DNA of 64,000 nt, taken from contig NC_083560.1 in assembly GCF_019925205.1 (NCBI RefSeq), forward strand, positions 60,773,266 through 60,837,265, written 5' to 3'. Source of the stretch: Metopolophium dirhodum. Taxonomy: Eukaryota; Arthropoda; Insecta; Hemiptera; Aphididae. Numbering within the stretch: position 1 is the stretch's first letter; every line of letters starts with the position of its first letter. Shown here piece by piece: positions 1 to 13,105 of this stretch. A model generated the notes under the pieces. That model ran no database searches, was not told where the DNA came from, and saw only the letters and a list, made by a program, of their open reading frames with translations. Both the position numbers and the translations under genes were made by a program.

Positions 1-2370
1 CCACTACTTAATAATTCCAAATTCGAGCACTGATTAATAGATAATTTTTTTGAAAATGATATATCAAATTATTGTTGTTTATTATTTGTCTTTGAAGTTT
101 GTATAAGTTCTAATTGTAATTAAGCTCCTATTATATTTATGTTATATCATTCAACTGTTATGTTAACTACGTATAAAAATCAATGCGAATAATTATGTTA
201 TAGGAGAGTGTTGTACCCTGGGACTATTTTTATTAAATATCCTCTAACAGCTTTAATTGTCAATATTTCACATTAATGCATATTAAAAATATTGTAGATA
301 TTATAATAAATCTACACCTACATGAGTTTTTTTTAGAATTCCTGATTCAACTGCCTTCTGAAATAATTTTAATTCTTAACACAATGGTCCTTGGAATTTA
401 CCTCAGAATTTACATTGAAATATAGGTTTTAACCAATTATTAAGGAAGAAATACACGAGGCCCAAGGTACAACTCTCTCCCCTACAATTAAAATTAATAC
501 ATAATCATTTTAATGCAATTTACATATTATTTATTTATTTAAATTTATAGTAATTAATTTTCAAATAAATAATATTTTTAATTAAGTGTATCATTACAAT
601 TAACATACCTATGTTCCTATTTGGTAAGAAAATTGTCAATTATTTGCAGAGTACCGTATTTCTGTAATATGTAAAAAAAAATCAAGTATAATTATTATTA
701 CACAAATTGTTAATAGGAGCATTATCTGAATTATATGTACAAAAAGACTTACATATTATTGTTGTTCATAATATTAATATTTACAATAGATATCTTATTT
801 CTACTACAGCTGAGTCGTGATAACTCAAACTTCAATAACTCAAAGTTTTAAAATATGTTAATGAGTCCAATTTATTTTTTTATTCCCTTTGAGATTTGAG
901 TTATCAGGACTCGACTGTACATAATATATTATAAATGAATTTTTCATACAATTTTAATTTTTTTTGTTAAATATGTATAATGTTATACTGTAATAATTAC
1001 TCAGCTTATATAATTGACATTTAATTTAAATGTTTATTATTATTTAAGCTAATAGTATTTCTTAATTATTCTTGTAATTGTTATTAATATTAAGTTATAC
1101 TTACATGAAATAATTAAAAGTGTTTGTAAGATACCATCGTACTCTTCTGATATTAACGTAAGTTCATTAATGGTGAATGGTGATTTGTAAAGTTTTATTG
1201 TAGAATCAATTTTTTTTTACTAGCCTAAAATATTTATTGTTAAACACATTTGATAATGTAATTTACACCTAAATAGTTAACAATATATAGCTAAAATATA
1301 TTAAATTTCTTGGTTGAAAATTTTAATTAATAAACGTATCAAATGAAACAATAATCCTAAATCTATAATATAGAAAAGTTAAACAAGTTATTATATTTGT
1401 AGGGTTTACACTCAAACACCTCATCTTAGAATTATATCTTACCTTTGATGCTACCCTTGCCATATATACTAAATAAATAAATCATAAAGTTTTTTTAATG
1501 TTGGTACCATAGCATAATTAAAGGTGGGAATTTATGCATTATATGCCCCCATGACTTTTTTCAAAACTGGTAAACCACATTTATGTACTTACTTATTTAA
1601 TTATATAAATATTATTTTTTATAGAAGTAATACAAAAAAACACCAAATCCCTTATGCTAGCTTTACTTTGTAATAAACACTAATGTCTATTGCACAAATA
1701 TATTATACTGTGGTACAAAAATAAACCACAGCGTTTGAATATTATTTTATCGTGGAGCGATGCTCCAACGCTGTATAAAACATATTTTATATAACTATAT
1801 CAACTATCAAATAACATAACATAATAATAATATAATAACAGCAACGTTATGAAACTGTTGTTAAACTATATCTAGATAGTACTATAGTATGTACCAATAA
1901 AGTATAATACCTATAATTTGTAAATGTGAATATTTAAATACTATGTGATTATTTATTTTAATGTGAGCATGCATTTATACGCGTTCTACATTTTACAGAT
2001 AACTATAGTTTTACTGAGAGGTGCTTATGATATAAACCAAATGTTTTAGAAAAATATGTTTCAATCTCCCTTCCCCACAAACATGACCGAATAACACTAC
2101 TGGTTTATACAAATTGAATTATTTCTTATAAACGCACAATTAATTATTGCTAAAATTTGATTGTTACTTGGTAGTTGTGAACAACTTACATTATACTTCA
2201 ATCAGTGAATATTCTATAATAAACTCAATAGAATTGAACCAAAAACAAATATTTTTTTAATTGATATAAGCTTATTATATTTATTTTGTTGTCTTGTTCC
2301 CAAAGTGAAAGCTTTATTAAAATGTATTAATTAATAATTTTGTATTTCAATAATAAGATTAAAAAGCAGG
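1..2370. other. AT-rich non-coding stretch
   Basis: No exon, RNA gene or long open frame seen on either strand apart from the 111-bp MITE at 807-917. Simple A- and T-runs dominate. Confidence 0.6.
807..917. mobile_element. Tc1/mariner-type MITE, TA target site
   Basis: A 111-bp element flanked by TA on both sides. Ends are inverted repeats: CAGCTGAGTCGTGATAACTC on the left and, on the complement of the right, CAGTCGAGTCCTGATAACTC. CAG start plus TA duplication fits the Tc1/mariner/pogo group. It has no coding capacity. Confidence 0.65.
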
Positions 2371-2861
2371 TAAGTAGATGTCGCTCTGCTGTACAGTAGG
2401 TTATAAGTGGGTCAATGTATAATGGATTGTATTAAACTTGAATTCAATGATATAAAATCATTGTATAAGAAAAATGATTCTGAGCGGAGACGGTATGTCA
2501 GTCTGGATTTTGTATATTTTTATTATTAATTATTATTAAAGCCTGTAAGTTGAATTTATACTATAATAGGTATTGTTATTATTTTTTATTCATTTCTATG
2601 GTGATAAATAAAGCGTTAGAATTTAAAATCCTATTTTTAGCGGTTTTTCCTGTGGCATTAAATAACTATTGAGAAAATCGAAACCTTTCTAAAGTACCAT
2701 TTTGATCCAATTTGCTAAAAGATATGGTACTATATGTTGAAATCGAAGCACTCCTTCTGGTAGATATTTTGTATACAGTATATAAAAAAAAAATTAAATT
2801 AAAAAAAAAAAAACACCATTTTAAAACTATTAGCTTCCTCGCTCCTCTCAGAATCTAAAAT
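2371..2861 (+). repeat. Unclassified repeat family (U1), internally deleted copy
   Basis: Starts with the family head (gtagatgtcgctctgctgta), carries the near-palindrome caatgatata-aaatcattg and ATTCTGAGCGGAGACGG, and ends with the family tail CAGAATCTAAAAT. It is about 0.5 kb, versus about 1.45 kb for full copies, so the middle is lost. Confidence 0.75.
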
Positions 2862-3206
2862 AGAAAAAACTAGGAAAAAAAGTATAGATATTTTCTTAAA
2901 GGGATTTTTTTTTAAAATCCTATGAAAATTATAAGTAATCCATTTTTACCATCATAAATTAACAACCAAAAAGTTGAGGAATTCAAAAGTTGTAGAGCAT
3001 CAAATTTGTTTACAAGAAACTGTAGCTCTTCTGTTGGAAGGAAGTTTGTGTAATGATCTTTAAAGTTTAAACATGAACAACTTACAAACTATGTAATTCC
3101 AATATGTATCCACTGTTATTATATAAAACAAACTGATTATTAAAATAAAATGTATACCTAAATAACCTGAATATAGAAATCTAACTATATAAATGTGAAA
3201 TGAAAA

Positions 3207-3667
3207 TCTCTGTACAGGCTAAACTCTGGAACTACTTATCAAATCTTCTTGATTTTTTTTTAAACGAAAGAGTATTTCACGGAGAAGGTTTATATGAGAG
3301 AGAATTTTAGAAAAATCCACCAGAAAAGTAGAAAATCTGGATGTCAAAAATACAACAGTGACGCAACAGGGTAGGTTAGGAATTTGTATTAATTGATTAT
3401 ATAAAACTTGGTATAACTTTGATACTTTAGAGTTAAATCATACACTGACGTTTACGTACAAACAGCACCAGGTCTGCTATCTGACGTGATCTAGATTGTC
3501 TACCTGATAATATATTGCTGCAAATTAGAATTTTTACTCCGGACAACGGAAAAGTTAAGATTAATTTTGAACACCATACACAGAATATTAAATAACGAAT
3601 TGAACAAAGTTTGAGTCATATAAAGTTGGTACATTTAACGGGCAACAAAGTGCACAGTTTCAGCTAG
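3207..3667 (+). mobile_element. Helitron-like non-autonomous element
   Basis: Begins TCTCTGTACAGGCTAAACTC after an A and ends ...CGGGCAACAAAG...CAGCTAG before a T. This is the A|TC...CTAG|T layout of Helitrons, with the start and end wording common in arthropod copies. The 3' hairpin is weak. No helicase coding. Confidence 0.5.
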
Positions 3668-4530
3668 TACATATATATAAACTAAACCAGTGGTGGCTTT
3701 GACGTACTTACAAGAGGTGCCCTGCACTCCCAAGAAATATGGGGTGGGTGTACTTTTGTATGGTAAATTGTTATAGGACAATATTTAATTATACCTATAT
3801 CAACATTAAGTCTGTAGACTATGATAATATTATAGGCTAATAACTTAATAGTAATAAGTAATAACTAATATAATATAACCCATGATTATAACTTATAAGC
3901 TCTAAGTTATAACTGATTATATCATAATGCATTATTAAAATATATTTGTTTTATAGATTAAAATATACAGTATTAGACTTGTATTTACTGATTAAAAACA
4001 GTTTACTTGTTACTATAAGTTTATGTAGCTAGTTATTAATATAACTATCATACAATTAAATATCTATGTCATAATCATATTATTAAAGCATATTTTTTTT
4101 TTGTTTGTAAAACTGCATTTAATATTGAAATTTGCTGTGTTAATTTTGTTCATGTGAAAATTCAACTATAGTTGTAGATGTTTGTAATGAAAATTGCAAT
4201 CAAAATGTTGCTTTGTCTGGACTGAATACTGATCACTTAGAGCTGTGTAATTAATATTCCTATACTTTCAAGTAAATTAATTAATTTATTCAACGTGATT
4301 ATTTTATTTGTTTACTTATTCAGTGTTAAATATTGAACATTTATTTACAAATTAGCTACCTAAGTATTACAACTTTTTAAATTTGATATACTATATACTT
4401 CAAGTATAAATAGCAATATGATGAAGCATATTTTAATACTTCTTAAAATTGAATAAATTAATAATTATATGTTGAGTTCTTTGTTCTATGTATTTAAGTA
4501 TTATTTAGTTTTCATTATGTACAATATAAT
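3668..4530. other. AT-rich non-coding stretch
   Basis: No gene or bounded element seen. One CAGTGGTGGC motif near 3690 looks like a hAT end, but no partner end was found. Confidence 0.5.
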
Positions 4531-4778
4531 TTTTTTTTTTTTTTTTTTATTGATTCTTTAGCACGGCATCTATGGCCATTAGCTGTTTGTAGGGTTGTGT
4601 TGTGGTGGTGGTAAGGTTTGGAACTGTGAGTTTTTACATGTGAGTGTTTGTGTTTGGCAGAATTTTTAAGTTGGAACCCGTAGGTACATGCCATGCCCGA
4701 GTGGAACACCGTGACTGCCCGAAGAAAAATGCCGCCCGTAGCCGGGATCAAACTGACGCCTCGACCACTCCGGCCCCC
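4531..4778 (-). mobile_element. tRNA-derived SINE (copy 1)
   Basis: Read on the minus strand it opens with a tRNA-like head with a Pol III A box (TGGTCGAGGCG, 4757-4767) and a B box (GTTTGATCCCG, 4743-4753), continues into a body with CACGGTG and TTCTGCCAAACACA, and ends in an A-tail (T-run 4531-4548). It shares body and head type with the SINE at 47229-47521. The ser-type head is inferred. Confidence 0.75.
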
Positions 4779-4791
4779 AATTTATTATTAA

Positions 4792-5408
4792 GAGAATGCT
4801 ACCCATGCATTTGTTGTCTTCGTCTTACACACGTACGACTTAACAAATTTTCGTTCACTAGTTACAATCATGGCTAAATATATAGGTATGATCGCATTGA
4901 GACGCATTTTCGTTATTGGCTGCGCACATACAATTATTGCATGTTTTAGCATGGAGAGGAATCTCAGCTTGCAGTGATGTTTGGATTTATTTAGCCAAGA
5001 AATTAATATTTTGTATGGTTATGTTTGCAAATAAATCGAAGTGATAATAATATTCACTGCCAGTGGCGGCCATGACACCTGCGTATCACAAAGTTGCGAT
5101 CATGCCTATATATTATTTAGCCATGGTTGCACAGTGTCCTGTTAGTTTTGATATTAGAGTGATTTGACCTATTTTTAATTTTTGATATCTCACATACCCA
5201 TATCTTGCTTGAAAATGAAAATTTCGAAAAATCGACAATGCTGAAGCACAGATAATGTTCTTACTTACCTAAAAGTTTTATAATATGTCAATTATCTCTA
5301 GTATAAAAACAAATGGCACACTATTGAAACTAGTGAACGACATTTTTCATGCCGTGCGTGTGTAAGACGGAGAGAGTGAGAGACAACAATTGTATGGGTA
5401 GCGTCCTC
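4792..5408. mobile_element. TTAA-flanked inverted-repeat element (piggyBac-type MITE)
   Basis: 617 bp between two TTAA sites (4788-4791 and 5409-5412). Termini are inverted: GAGAATGCTACCCAT on the left and, on the complement of the right, GAGGACGCTACCCAT. The similarity runs on through TTGTTGTC, CGTCTTACACACG and CGTTCACTAGTT. TTAA duplication is the mark of piggyBac elements. No transposase. Confidence 0.7.
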
Positions 5409-5412
5409 TTAA

Positions 5413-6206
5413 ATAGTATTGGTATTAATTTAGTAATGATGTGAAATTATAAAATTTATATTTTATAGTTGATTAAGTTGAATTGTTTTGTGAAAATTCA
5501 ACTATAGCTGTAGATGTGTGTAATGAAAATTTTAAGATCAAAATATTGCTTCGCCTGGACTAAATACTGATCACTTAGAGCCAGGTAATTGTTCGATGGA
5601 AAGAAAAGATTATTCTCAACTCGTATAAATGTGTTTATGTATAATATATTAATATACTTTAATCTATAATATTATATATTTTGCACAGCGACGTAGCCTC
5701 CTCGGTTCTTTCCCGCACAAAACAGTTTATTCTGTTTTCATGTGTAAGACGAAGGTCGGGGACAACGCATACAGGTATGTGTCCTTTCGAAAAAAAGACA
5801 CACCCCTAATTTTTAGTTCTAGAATCTAGAGTCACGCCTGAGCATTCATTGTATCGGACATGGTGGCATGATTTCGTCACGACGAACTCTCTCGGTCGTT
5901 GATTGGCACCAAATTATAACGCGCACTATTACAGATTACCTACACGTTTACACGTTTGCTGTTGAGAGCCGAGAGGTGGCCAAAATATTGATCGTATCAG
6001 GCGCTCTAGCGCTATTGTGTTTACACAGTTTCGTCGTTAGATACCTAATCGTATTACCTACCTATATTATTATTATTTTTTCTATTACAAATTTACAACA
6101 CTCGCTTAATACCATCTTTCAGATTTGTTTTTGGGTAGCGCATAAATCTCGTGAAGGAAACGACCTCGTTAACTACGAACTCGGATGTCAATTACAGTGA
6201 TGCCGC
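5413..6206. other. Non-coding stretch with TTAA-element fragments
   Basis: Fragments near 5680-5790 (cgtgtaagacg-type wording) resemble the ends of the 4792-5408 element. A 110-codon open frame at 5868-6200 has no recognisable similarity and is not called. Confidence 0.4.
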
Positions 6207-6507
6207 CAGTGGCGTAACTAGGATTCTTGTAAAGGGGGTGTTAGCTGTTAATAAATTCTAAATATTATTCAATAACAATTTCGTGTATAAACTAAAACTT
6301 TAATTTTAATCAGCAAACATCTTAATACATTATGTATGTCTGTTATAACTTATGACTTATACTTAATAGATAATGATAATGATAAATTAATAATTGTAAA
6401 ATAAAATAAAAATTCCTTTATAGTTTAGTTCATGCAATAATTTGATGACATGACTCAATGGGAGGGGGGGTCATAACCCACAAACTCCTCCCTTGGATAC
6501 GCCACAG
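6207..6507. mobile_element. hAT-type MITE
   Basis: 301 bp with ends CAGTGGCGTAACTAGG and (complement) CTGTGGCGTATCCAAGG. It is flanked by 8-bp sequences gatgccgc and aatcccgc, six of eight identical, an aged hAT target duplication. A G-run sits near the right end. Confidence 0.65.
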
Positions 6508-7100
6508 AATCCCGCTTTCACTTACACTACTCATACATTATTATGTCACCAGTATTTATATTTCCACTGAGGTCTAGTTTCGAATACACACTCGAATGAT
6601 AACAGCAGTAGTTAAATTTCAAACCAAAATTCGGATTGGTAATTATTATTAAGAATATCTACTTAATCTATATCTACCTAAAAATGTGTTATAGGTACAC
6701 TAAGGAATCGTCGAATTAATAAACGGGGCTAGGTAAATTGGTCTGCGATAATTTGGGTACATTTTGAAATCGGTAAGTTGAGTCCCGGGTAAAAAAAGTA
6801 GTAGTTAAGTTGGGTCTCGGCTATAAACCTACTTACCGGTTCGGCCCGATCATTCCAGTTTTTACCAATAACATAATATTATAGGTAATAAACACATATA
6901 TTTTAATTTATACCGTAAGATTTTTTATTAATACAATTTATACCGAGAACATAATATTACAATAATGAATTCCTATTTACTATATATGCCTAATATAATT
7001 ATTATTAAATTTGACTTCTAATATATTAAAAAAATGGAATGAACATACTAACATTTTATTTCCGGGACTCAACTTCCTATAACCTTTTTTTTCCGGGACC

Positions 7101-8345
7101 CAGGGGCGGACTTACCATTTTTCCGCCCCTAGGCATTACAACACTAGCGCCCCGTACATTGGCGTGCTCTCATGTTTAATCTTTAATATTGTAATTTATG
7201 TTTTCTTATAGGTAGCCAGGTAGGTACAGTCGTTGCCATATAAATTGAGACGGCGGCAGCGGCGCGATAACGGAAAACCAGTGGTTCTCCGTATTTGAAT
7301 ATTATTACCGAAAATACATCAATAAACCCAAAATTGTCCCAAAAATGATTATACGTTATTAATTTAAAATCAAATATTCTGATAATAATCTTTTATTTAA
7401 GAACAAAAAGTAGAAATTGTAAAATAATATTAATTAATTAATAATAATAATAATAAATAAAATTGTTTGCACTGAGCCGGGTTCGAACTGATGACGGCGC
7501 GCGTCGTAGCCAACTATGTGACCTTTGCACCACACTGCCAGCGACTAGCATGTGCTACACTTACTGAAAAGCGCCGCCCCCGCCGTCTCAATTTATCTGG
7601 CAACGACTGTACTGATTAAAGTGGTGAGCACTCTAGTCTCTATAATCGTAATCGATTAGCAGATATCTGAGCAGTATGCATTATGCAGGAGTCGCGCGTC
7701 GTCGCAATGTTTATTATTATTAATTACTTTATCAAGACATCTGATTTCTAGAATATAATTCCAGTATTCTAAGAATAGACTAGTTTGGTGGCCGCGCACC
7801 CGCGCACACTTATTGTGGTTATTGTGGTGCCGGGTGCGGTGTCATTCCAGTTAATATCAAATAATTTACTTGCTAAGCACTGTGCGAGCTGTCCCCCACC
7901 TAGTTAGTAGAGGGGCTATATACCATGTACCCGGCGGCCCGAGGTAGTATATATTTTGACTGCCTAGGCTGGCGTTTTGCGCATGCGGCATTCACAATAT
8001 TGTATGTGTTTACGCCGCACACCCGTATACCCGTATGAATTAATATAGGCAACTGCCTCTTCGAGTGTCGATGTCGAACCTCTGCCGGTTGCAGAAGTAA
8101 ACTCAAACGGCAAGGTTATTATAGCTTATAAATGAAAACGTAACTGCCACGTGACTACGTGAGCCATTCCCCAATTTCACGCAAGTAGTATACAAAAAAA
8201 AAATTTATATAAAATATAAATTTAGGTAAATATAATTATGAAATTATGAAAAACTAAAAAGTAAAAATTAACTAAAAATTTGCGCCCCAAAAAATATTGC
8301 GCCCTAGACACGTACCTTGGTGGCCTATGGGTAAATTCGCCCCTG
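7101..8345. mobile_element. hAT-type element, middle layer
   Basis: 1245 bp with exact 8-bp duplication ccgggacc at 7093-7100 and 8346-8353. Ends are CAGGGGCGGACTTACC and (complement) CAGGGGCGAATTTACCC. It has no transposase frame and contains the TA-flanked MITE at 7227-7609. Confidence 0.8.
7227..7609. mobile_element. Tc1/mariner-type MITE carrying a tRNA-like relic, inner layer
   Basis: 383 bp between TA dinucleotides. Terminal inverted repeats of about 40 bp start CAGTCGTTGCCATATAAATT on the left and CAGTCGTTGCCAGATAAATT on the right complement. On the minus strand, 7470-7540 holds A- and B-box-like words (TGGTGCAAAGG, AGTTCGAACCC) without a foldable T-stem, so it is a tRNA-derived relic and not a tRNA gene. 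Confidence 0.75.
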
Positions 8346-8716
8346 CCGGGACCTAATTTACCGTGATCAAGTCATTTGGGACCCAATTTACCAATCCCGT
8401 AATAAACATAATATACATAATAAATAATGCAAAAAAATGTAATTAGGTAGAAGAGCACACCCAGCTAACGGACTTAAGCCCCTCCTCAATGTTTGGCCTC
8501 CTAACATTTGGGTAATTTTATCAGTTATTCTAAAATTCGAATTTTTGTACATATTTAAAAATAAATACTATAACTATTAATACCTGTGTCCTGTGTCTAG
8601 GTGTATGTACCTGTGTCCTGTATGTATATTACAAATGTATATCTTCCAAGATATATTCTATATATTATACTAACCGTGTAAATGTATTACCGAACTACCC
8701 GAATTATTTTAATTAA

Positions 8717-9004
8717 GAGGATTCGATACCAAGATTTTCTGTATTTGTCTAACACACGCGTGACATAGTATTTTAGACTTGTTTTTTGCCAGACACACCA
8801 ATTGATTTAATGGAGCGATAAGAATTCTGAAAACCGATTTGAATTTGTCATCAAGTCTACTTGAAATTGACTTTCCCACATTTTTGATACTATCCCCCAA
8901 ATTCCTAAAAATGACATATTAAAAAAGAGTATTTAAAATTTTAAAGTTATTTTTCGGGGAAGTTAAAATCAAAAAAACAAAAATGTGGAAAAGTCGATTT
9001 CACA
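8717..9004 (+). mobile_element. TTAA-type palindromic MITE, truncated copy
   Basis: After TTAA at 8713-8716 the sequence GAGGATTCGATACC...TTTTCTG...TGTCTAACACACGCG matches the left arm of the complete element at 19165-19598. It continues past the centre to about gtcgattt and then stops abruptly, four bases before the large inverted duplication begins. Confidence 0.65.
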
Positions 9005-9236
9005 CATTTTATCACACTTAATTAAAATCAACACAATATATTCAATAATGATAAAGTTAAATAAATTGTTAAATTTAACTTCCTACCAATAATTTATGAA
9101 GTGGTGTGTTGGGGTTATGCACGAAACAAATATGTACGTGACGACATTAGACATTAAATATTAATAACATGATGAAACAATGTCTAAAGCAAAAAAAAAC
9201 TCAAATTGATGCAATATAGGTACCTAATTAATGTGC

Positions 9237-10686
9237 ATTTTAGATTCTGAGCGAAGCGATGAATGTATTGATTTTACAATGATGTGTGTTTTTTTTTTAT
9301 TTTTTTTTATTTTTGTGTCTGTCATCACCTTTTAGGACAGTAAAAGTGCTTGGATTTTCTTCAATAGTAACTTTTCTGATAGGAAAGTGAATCTAGTTGG
9401 TACTTTGGGGGGTCAAAAGTAAAAATTTCCCAGTAGTTTTCACAAGCGACGTGAAAAACAAAAGAGAAATTAAGGAAAAACGGGAATTTTTACGCAAAAT
9501 CTGTTTTCGAGAAAATCGATTTTGGTTTTTGGTGTAACTCTAAAACAAATGACCGTAGGGACATGAAATTTTGACTGAATGTTTATATTAGCATTTTCTA
9601 TACACCATAAAATTTACAAAATATTTTGACTCTTTTTGAGCTGTTTACGGCCATTGTCAGTTTTCAATTTTTTTAGTTTTTTTTTCTATAAATATCAATA
9701 AAATTTTATCTGTTGAGTAAAAAAGCTTAAAAATTTAATAGAAGGCTCCTCGGTTATTTTTTCAAAGGCAGATGAAAAAAATTAAAAATCCTTAGTCACA
9801 GTTTTTATTTATAAGCATTTAAAGTTCAAATTTTGACAAAATACGGAAAAATCACGAAAAATAGCAAATTATTTTGAGTTGAGAACTCATAAAAATTTTT
9901 CTTTTTAAATCTAAGATTTGAAAATGTAATATAAGATTACTCATAAGTTTGTCTACCTTTATCAAAAAAAAAATGTCTAGAAGAAACTTAAATTAAATTT
10001 TTATGAGCGTCTGAAATTTATATTTTTACAATATTTGATATTTACTCGATTTCTCATGTAACAATTTTCTTATATTATTGTAATTAAAAAACGAATGACT
10101 GTAGATACTTGAACATTTCACTGAATGTTTATATTAGCATTTTCTATACACCATAAGATGTTGAAAATATTTTGACTCTTTTTGAGCTGTTTACGGACAT
10201 TGTCAGTTTTCAATTTTTTTAATTTTTTTTTCTATAAATATCAATAAAAATTTTTTTGTAGGGTAAAAAAGCGTGAAAATTTAATATAAGGCTCCTGATA
10301 TATCGTTCTAATAGAAGTTGAAAAATATTAAAAATACATAGGCACAATTTTTTTTTATAAGCATTTAAAGTTCAAATTTTGACAACATTTATCAAATTTA
10401 TAATTTATTAATTATTTTGTAGTTAAAAATGTATAAAATGTTTAACTTTTATGGCGAAGGATTGAAAATTTAATACAAGGCTCCACGTAAATAGGTTAAA
10501 TATAAATTAATTTATTCACAATAATATCATCAATTATACTTGGTAAAATCATAGGCTGACTGACCGTTTTCGCTCAGAATCGTTTTTCTTATACAATGAT
10601 ATTATATCATTGAATTCAAATTTAACACCATCCATTACGGTGACCCACTTGTAACCTACTGTACAGCAGAGCGACATCCACTTATC
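9237..10686 (-). repeat. Unclassified repeat family (U1), full copy in left arm
   Basis: About 1.45 kb, reverse orientation: begins ATTTTAGATTCTGAGCGAAG (complement of the family tail) and ends with the head gacatccacttat. Inside are repeated short phrases such as ctataaatatcaataaaa and gttcaaattttgacaaa. No open frame. Confidence 0.85.
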
Positions 10687-10696
10687 CACCTTTTTT

Positions 10697-13095
10697 TTTT
10701 TATTTATTGTATTAAAAATGTTTCAGCAAATAAAAGTTACAAGTTGCACAAGAGTGAACTTATCAGTTAAATTATCTTCGCCGCATTTAACGCACCTAGG
10801 CTGTTAACTGTAGTAGTTACGCGTATGACCGTATGCTTGACATGAATAGTATCGGGGTGGACTTTTTCGATCACCACGGCAGAGTGAAGCCGTGTGTTCA
10901 TCTTGAAAATGTCTTGGTTATTTTGACGTTAAGAACCAGTTCGACGTGGAACAGTCGTAAAGGGCGATAATTCTTTTTGATATTAACCCTGCGCGTAGCC
11001 ATTAGTGTCCTAGTTCGGCCTGGGCGTCTAAAATATCACCATAACGGGTAGGATTGTAGAGTGATGGAGATTTTTAATTACTACCTTGTATTGGTGTTAG
11101 CGATGCAGCCGCAGCTTAAAGGAGTGAAATTCTGCATTGGTGCATTGGTGCAAATTCTGCACCTAATCAATTATTGGTAATATTGTAGGTTATGTGGTTT
11201 TTGGGCCGGACTATTAGAAATGATGGTGTGGACTTAATGAAATATTGTTAGTACCTGTGAGGGATAGAGTGATCTTAACTTCTTACTTCTTATTGAATAT
11301 TGAGAAGTTTTAGAAATGTAGATGCTCTGTACATATCTATAGATTGGCGGGATTCGAGTGAGCTTGGGTGCGACTTCAGTTTGGGGTAGTTACTTATAAT
11401 CAACCTGCATGTTATTATTAGGTAGAAATACCTCGGTTTCAGTCTCGCTGTTTTTATTGGTCAGTGCCACGTATAGTGATTTGGCGAAATACATGATTTA
11501 ATTTTATTCCCATCTTGTTGAGATGTGATGGAGGTCGATGACAAATGCCGTTTTGATTTATTTGTATAAGGTGATCAAGGCGGCTGTTATTTGGTAGCCC
11601 AATGAACGGTCAACGGTGTAGCGTAAGTAAGTTACGTAATAATTCAAAACGTTTCGTGTACAATATTATGCATCGACATTTGCGATGACGGAGCGCGATT
11701 AAGATAACAGTGATAGCAGTTGGCACTACTTATTTGGCCTACTTAGTTTGTATAATTAAAAAGGTTATCATTATGAAAATTGTGTAAAAGTGGTTTTTTT
11801 AGACAATTTAAAAAAAAAGGTCGAATAATGTATAATACACTATAGTATATATTATACTATAGTTATGACTTATGTATATTGTATATTATATTATAGTATT
11901 ATACAAATTGGTATAGTATAATAATATTTACCCAATGAAAATCTTATATTAAATGTTACAATTTTAATGACTGAAAATTAAAATTACGTTTTCCTTGCTA
12001 AAATTGCATGTCCTGAATTAACCAGAACACGTAACAGTTTAACAGCCTAAAAACCCCTTAAAAAATCAAAACCCATATAATTACCGAATATTTCTAAACA
12101 CCCAAATCATCCAAAACCCGAATAAAACAACATTTTGTTTAATCCAAAACCCAAATATTTTTTTATTTTACAGTCATCATGACATTATAATATATATTTG
12201 TGTATGTCTTTTAATAAGTGGTTATTCAATTTTTTAGTTAATTATTTGTTTAATAACAACAATATTAGGACATTTTACAATAGATTGCATGTGAATACTA
12301 AAAATATTTTTATTAATATTAATTAGAAAATAAAATCCGATTCTATCATTCGGTTCTGATAAAACCGAAATTCAGATATTGAATTTTTTAAATTATAATT
12401 TATTACATAATTATCGTAGAACAAATTAGAATTCCAATTATTGCCTGCAATAGCAATATAAAATATTAGCATGTTGACTACTTGACGTACATCCGATAGT
12501 TGGGTCTGGTGTCAACAACTAAACTATGTAGGTTAGTCAGCGACCAAACACTGTTAATATAATTTATAGTATTTGCAGTGAAAATGCCGTCTATTTTTTA
12601 AGTTGGTTAATTTTTGTTATGGGGGAGGGGGATAAACATTTAAATTAAAAAAAAGATCTAACAAAAATAACTATAAAAATTATGTTTTTTTTTAACTACT
12701 TAACACTAGTAGGTATTAACCAATAATATTAACACGAATAATAATGGTTATTAACACCCAAACGTTTGTTTACATTTTTTATTCTGCTTTTTGAACACCC
12801 GAATGCATGCAGCACCCTAAACCCGAATAAATGATTTGGATGCAAAACCCTGTAAAAATGCAATGCAAGGGCATTTACGAGTTAAAAAGTTAAAGTTAAG
12901 TTAAAAAGTTAATTTAATTTAAACTTTTTAACTTAACTAGTTACTTTTGTCTTTTCATTAACTTAACTGTTAACTTACTAAATTTCTTTCTTAATTAACG
13001 AGTTAATTTTTCATTTTAAGAAGTAAGTAAAGTTAATTTATTTTGTTTTTAATTTTATAATATTTCACTATTTCAGTCTATTTCGTTTTCATGTC
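10697..13095. other. Spacer of the inverted duplication
   Basis: 10.75-11.7 kb is more GC-rich and may be decayed mobile DNA, but no protein similarity was recognised in any frame. About 12050-12160 has repeated 'aaaacccgaat'-like phrases. 12880-12990 is a low-complexity stretch of gttaaaaagttaa words forming a local inverted repeat. Confidence 0.5.
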
Positions 13096-13105
13096 AAAAA
13101 AGGTG

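Larger units (their letters stand above)
6725..8399. mobile_element. hAT-type non-autonomous element, outer layer of a triple nest
   Basis: Exact 8-bp duplication taataaac at 6717-6724 and 8400-8407. Ends GGGGCTAGGTAAATTGG and (complement) CGGGATTGGTAAATTGG. Without the 1253 bp contributed by the nested element and its TSD it is about 420 bp, with several GTTGAGTCCCGG-like subterminal motifs. Confidence 0.75.

Noticed and set aside
5868..6200. 110-codon open frame on the plus strand
   Set aside because: Hydrophobic but with no recognisable family, no neighbouring splice partner and located among repeats.
7470..7540. tRNA-like sequence with GTTCGAAC
   Set aside because: The T-stem and acceptor do not pair; it is inside a MITE, so a relic and not a tRNA gene.
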